This document shows, one piece after another, positions 63,180 through 64,000 of a stretch of DNA of 64,000 bases (the stretch's first letter is position 1; each line of letters opens with the position of its first letter). Source of the stretch: Minicystis rosea (GTDB taxonomy: Bacteria > Myxococcota_A > Polyangia > Polyangiales > Polyangiaceae); contig CP016211.1 of assembly GCA_001931535.1 (NCBI GenBank), forward strand, positions 6,121,573 to 6,185,572, given 5' to 3'. The translations under genes and the position numbers were made by a program. The notes below the pieces were generated by a model that saw only the letters and a list, made by a program, of their open reading frames with translations, had not been told where the DNA came from and did not search any database.

Positions 63180-63431
63180 GCGCAGAATGGTTGTGAGCGG
63201 CGTTTGCGCGACTGCCACTCTCGCTCGAGCTGGTGTCGATGGAGTCGGCAGCGGCGACACGAGGTGAGAGCCGAGCTCGCCCGCGGCGCGATCCGCTTCG
63301 ATGTCCAGCTCGAAGCGTTGCTCCACGCCGCCGACACCGTCGCGCCACACGGTCGCGTGCCACCGACCACCGTCACCGGGGTACGCGCAGCGCGAGACGA
63401 GCACCTGGCCACGGGCCGCCTCGTGTCGCAT
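63163..63431 (-). pseudogene. Possible frameshifted small gene
   Basis: From the ATG at 63431 the minus strand reads MRHEAARGQVLVSRCAYPGD, then GRWHATVWRDGVGGVEQRF and ELDIEADRAAGELGSH, with good GC3 bias. That frame then runs on antisense to the peptidase without a stop. A shift of one base near 63250-63270 leads into RVAAADSIDTSSSESG, which stops at 63163, close to the peptidase's end. Family unknown. It could be a real small gene with a sequencing error or a decayed one. Chance is not excluded. Confidence 0.3.
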
Positions 63432-63532
63432 CGGCCCCGCGCCGGCTACCAGAGGGCTTGCGCCTGCTTTCCGGCCCCGATTAGCATTCGGCACGAATGC
63501 CGTCTTGCGCGTTCGCGAAGGTCTGATCGCCC
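63180..63532. other. Stretch of 353 bp without a firm gene
   Basis: This separates the DmpA-like peptidase gene from the DUF2169 gene and is mostly covered by the possible minus-strand remnant. I see no strong hairpin or promoter. Confidence 0.4.
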
Positions 63533-64000
63533 ATGGATGTCGTCTCGAATTGCCCGCTGCGCGTCGCCTCGCTGCGCTGGCAGGCGCGGCGCGGGCGCTG
63601 GGCGCTCACCGTCGTCGCCAAGGCCACGTATCACCTGAGCCCCGTCGCCTGCACGTTGGCCAACGAGCAGGAAGATCCGAACGAGCACGAGAATCACTGG
63701 GACGACGATCCGCGGCGGAGCGTCTATTCGCCGAGCGATCTCGTGCCCTGGAAGCCCGCGCCGGAGGTCGTGCTCGTCGGCCATGCGTTCGCGCCGCGCG
63801 GGGAGCCGGTGTCGCGCCTCGTGGCGCGGCTCATCGTGGGCAACGTCGACAAATCGATCGTGGTCCACGGGGAGCGATCGTTCGCGCAGGATGGATCGCT
63901 GCGATCCGGCGCGCGCTTCCGGCGGATGCCGCTGCGCTACGAGCGCGCCGCCGGCGGGCCCGACACGACGAACCCGGTGGGCATGGCGCGCGCGAAGGAC
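63533..64000 (+). CDS. DUF2169 domain protein (3' truncated by window edge)
   Basis: The frame opens at the ATG (63533) and is still open at the window end, giving 156 residues. The sequence has the DUF2169 hallmarks: an opening strand (SLRWQARRGRWALTVVAKAT), HWDDDPRRSVYSPSDLVPWK, and VLVGHAFAPRGEPVSRLVAR followed by VVHGERSF and a strand with RFRRMPLRYERAAGG. DUF2169 proteins are often found beside type VI secretion and VgrG genes in myxobacteria and are thought to be adaptors for effectors. No T6SS gene is in the window; it would be expected to the right. Confidence 0.85.
   Translation, partial: MDVVSNCPLRVASLRWQARRGRWALTVVAKATYHLSPVACTLANEQEDPNEHENHWDDDPRRSVYSPSDLVPWKPAPEVVLVGHAFAPRGEPVSRLVARLIVGNVDKSIVVHGERSFAQDGSLRSGARFRRMPLRYERAAGGPDTTNPVGMARAKD

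Overview
The window looks like chromosomal DNA of a myxobacterium, most likely Polyangiaceae/Sorangiineae (Myxococcota). This is inferred from very high GC with strong GC3 bias, many lipoproteins whose lipobox cysteine is followed by Gly/Ser/Thr-rich linkers, MYXO-CTERM-like C-termini, MopE-type and FG-GAP/VCBS repeat proteins, a Ser/Thr kinase, a hybrid sensor kinase and a DUF2169 gene. I saw no rRNA, tRNA, CRISPR array, insertion sequence or prophage. Starts were chosen by ribosome binding sites, overlaps and family length.

Left part (1-19.6 kb). A truncated histidine kinase is followed by an ECF41-type sigma factor with its divergent oxidoreductase and a candidate ECF41 promoter. Next come CBS, DUF1772 and AraC genes, a lipoprotein, a frameshifted PIG-L deacetylase with FG-GAP repeats, an aldo/keto reductase fused to leucine-rich repeats, a gluzincin lipoprotein, a 2OG-Fe(II) oxygenase and a membrane Ser/Thr kinase. 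A three-gene operon with start/stop overlaps encodes a KdpD-type sensor module, a receiver protein and a small soluble histidine kinase. It is divergent from cyaY. A decayed MopE-like remnant follows.

Middle (19.6-49.6 kb). A large hybrid sensor kinase is followed by cell-surface proteins: a parallel beta-helix protein, a matrixin-like protease and an outer-membrane barrel. Then come a fused 23S rRNA methyltransferase/pseudouridine synthase, an SDR, a beta-barrel, a POT peptide transporter, an FG-GAP lipoprotein, a Cys-rich lipoprotein, an M23-like protein lacking one zinc ligand, an ABC-2 exporter, PcrA/UvrD helicase, a methyltransferase, Dps with a small overlapping upstream gene, an FHA-GGDEF protein and a two-gene lipoprotein operon.

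Right part (50-64 kb). This is a polyhydroxyalkanoate (PHA) and acyl-lipid block: phaC, a phasin-like gene and phaR on the minus strand, and on the plus strand a lipoprotein, a lipid-anchored alpha/beta hydrolase, an outer-membrane protein, a paralogous lipoprotein, a PhaE-like protein, an acyl-CoA ligase and an SDR. Four related TTGTTGCA/TGCAACAA sites surround phaR and suggest a PhaR regulon running both ways. A tandemly duplicated ATP-grasp (D-Ala-D-Ala ligase-like) protein comes next, followed closely by a DmpA/BapA-family aminopeptidase with conserved catalytic residues. A DUF2169 gene runs off the right edge.

At the DNA level, a 46-bp palindromic element occurs twice in opposite strand orientation, each time just 3' of a gene. 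A row of three near-adjacent perfect hairpins separates the acyl-CoA ligase from the SDR.
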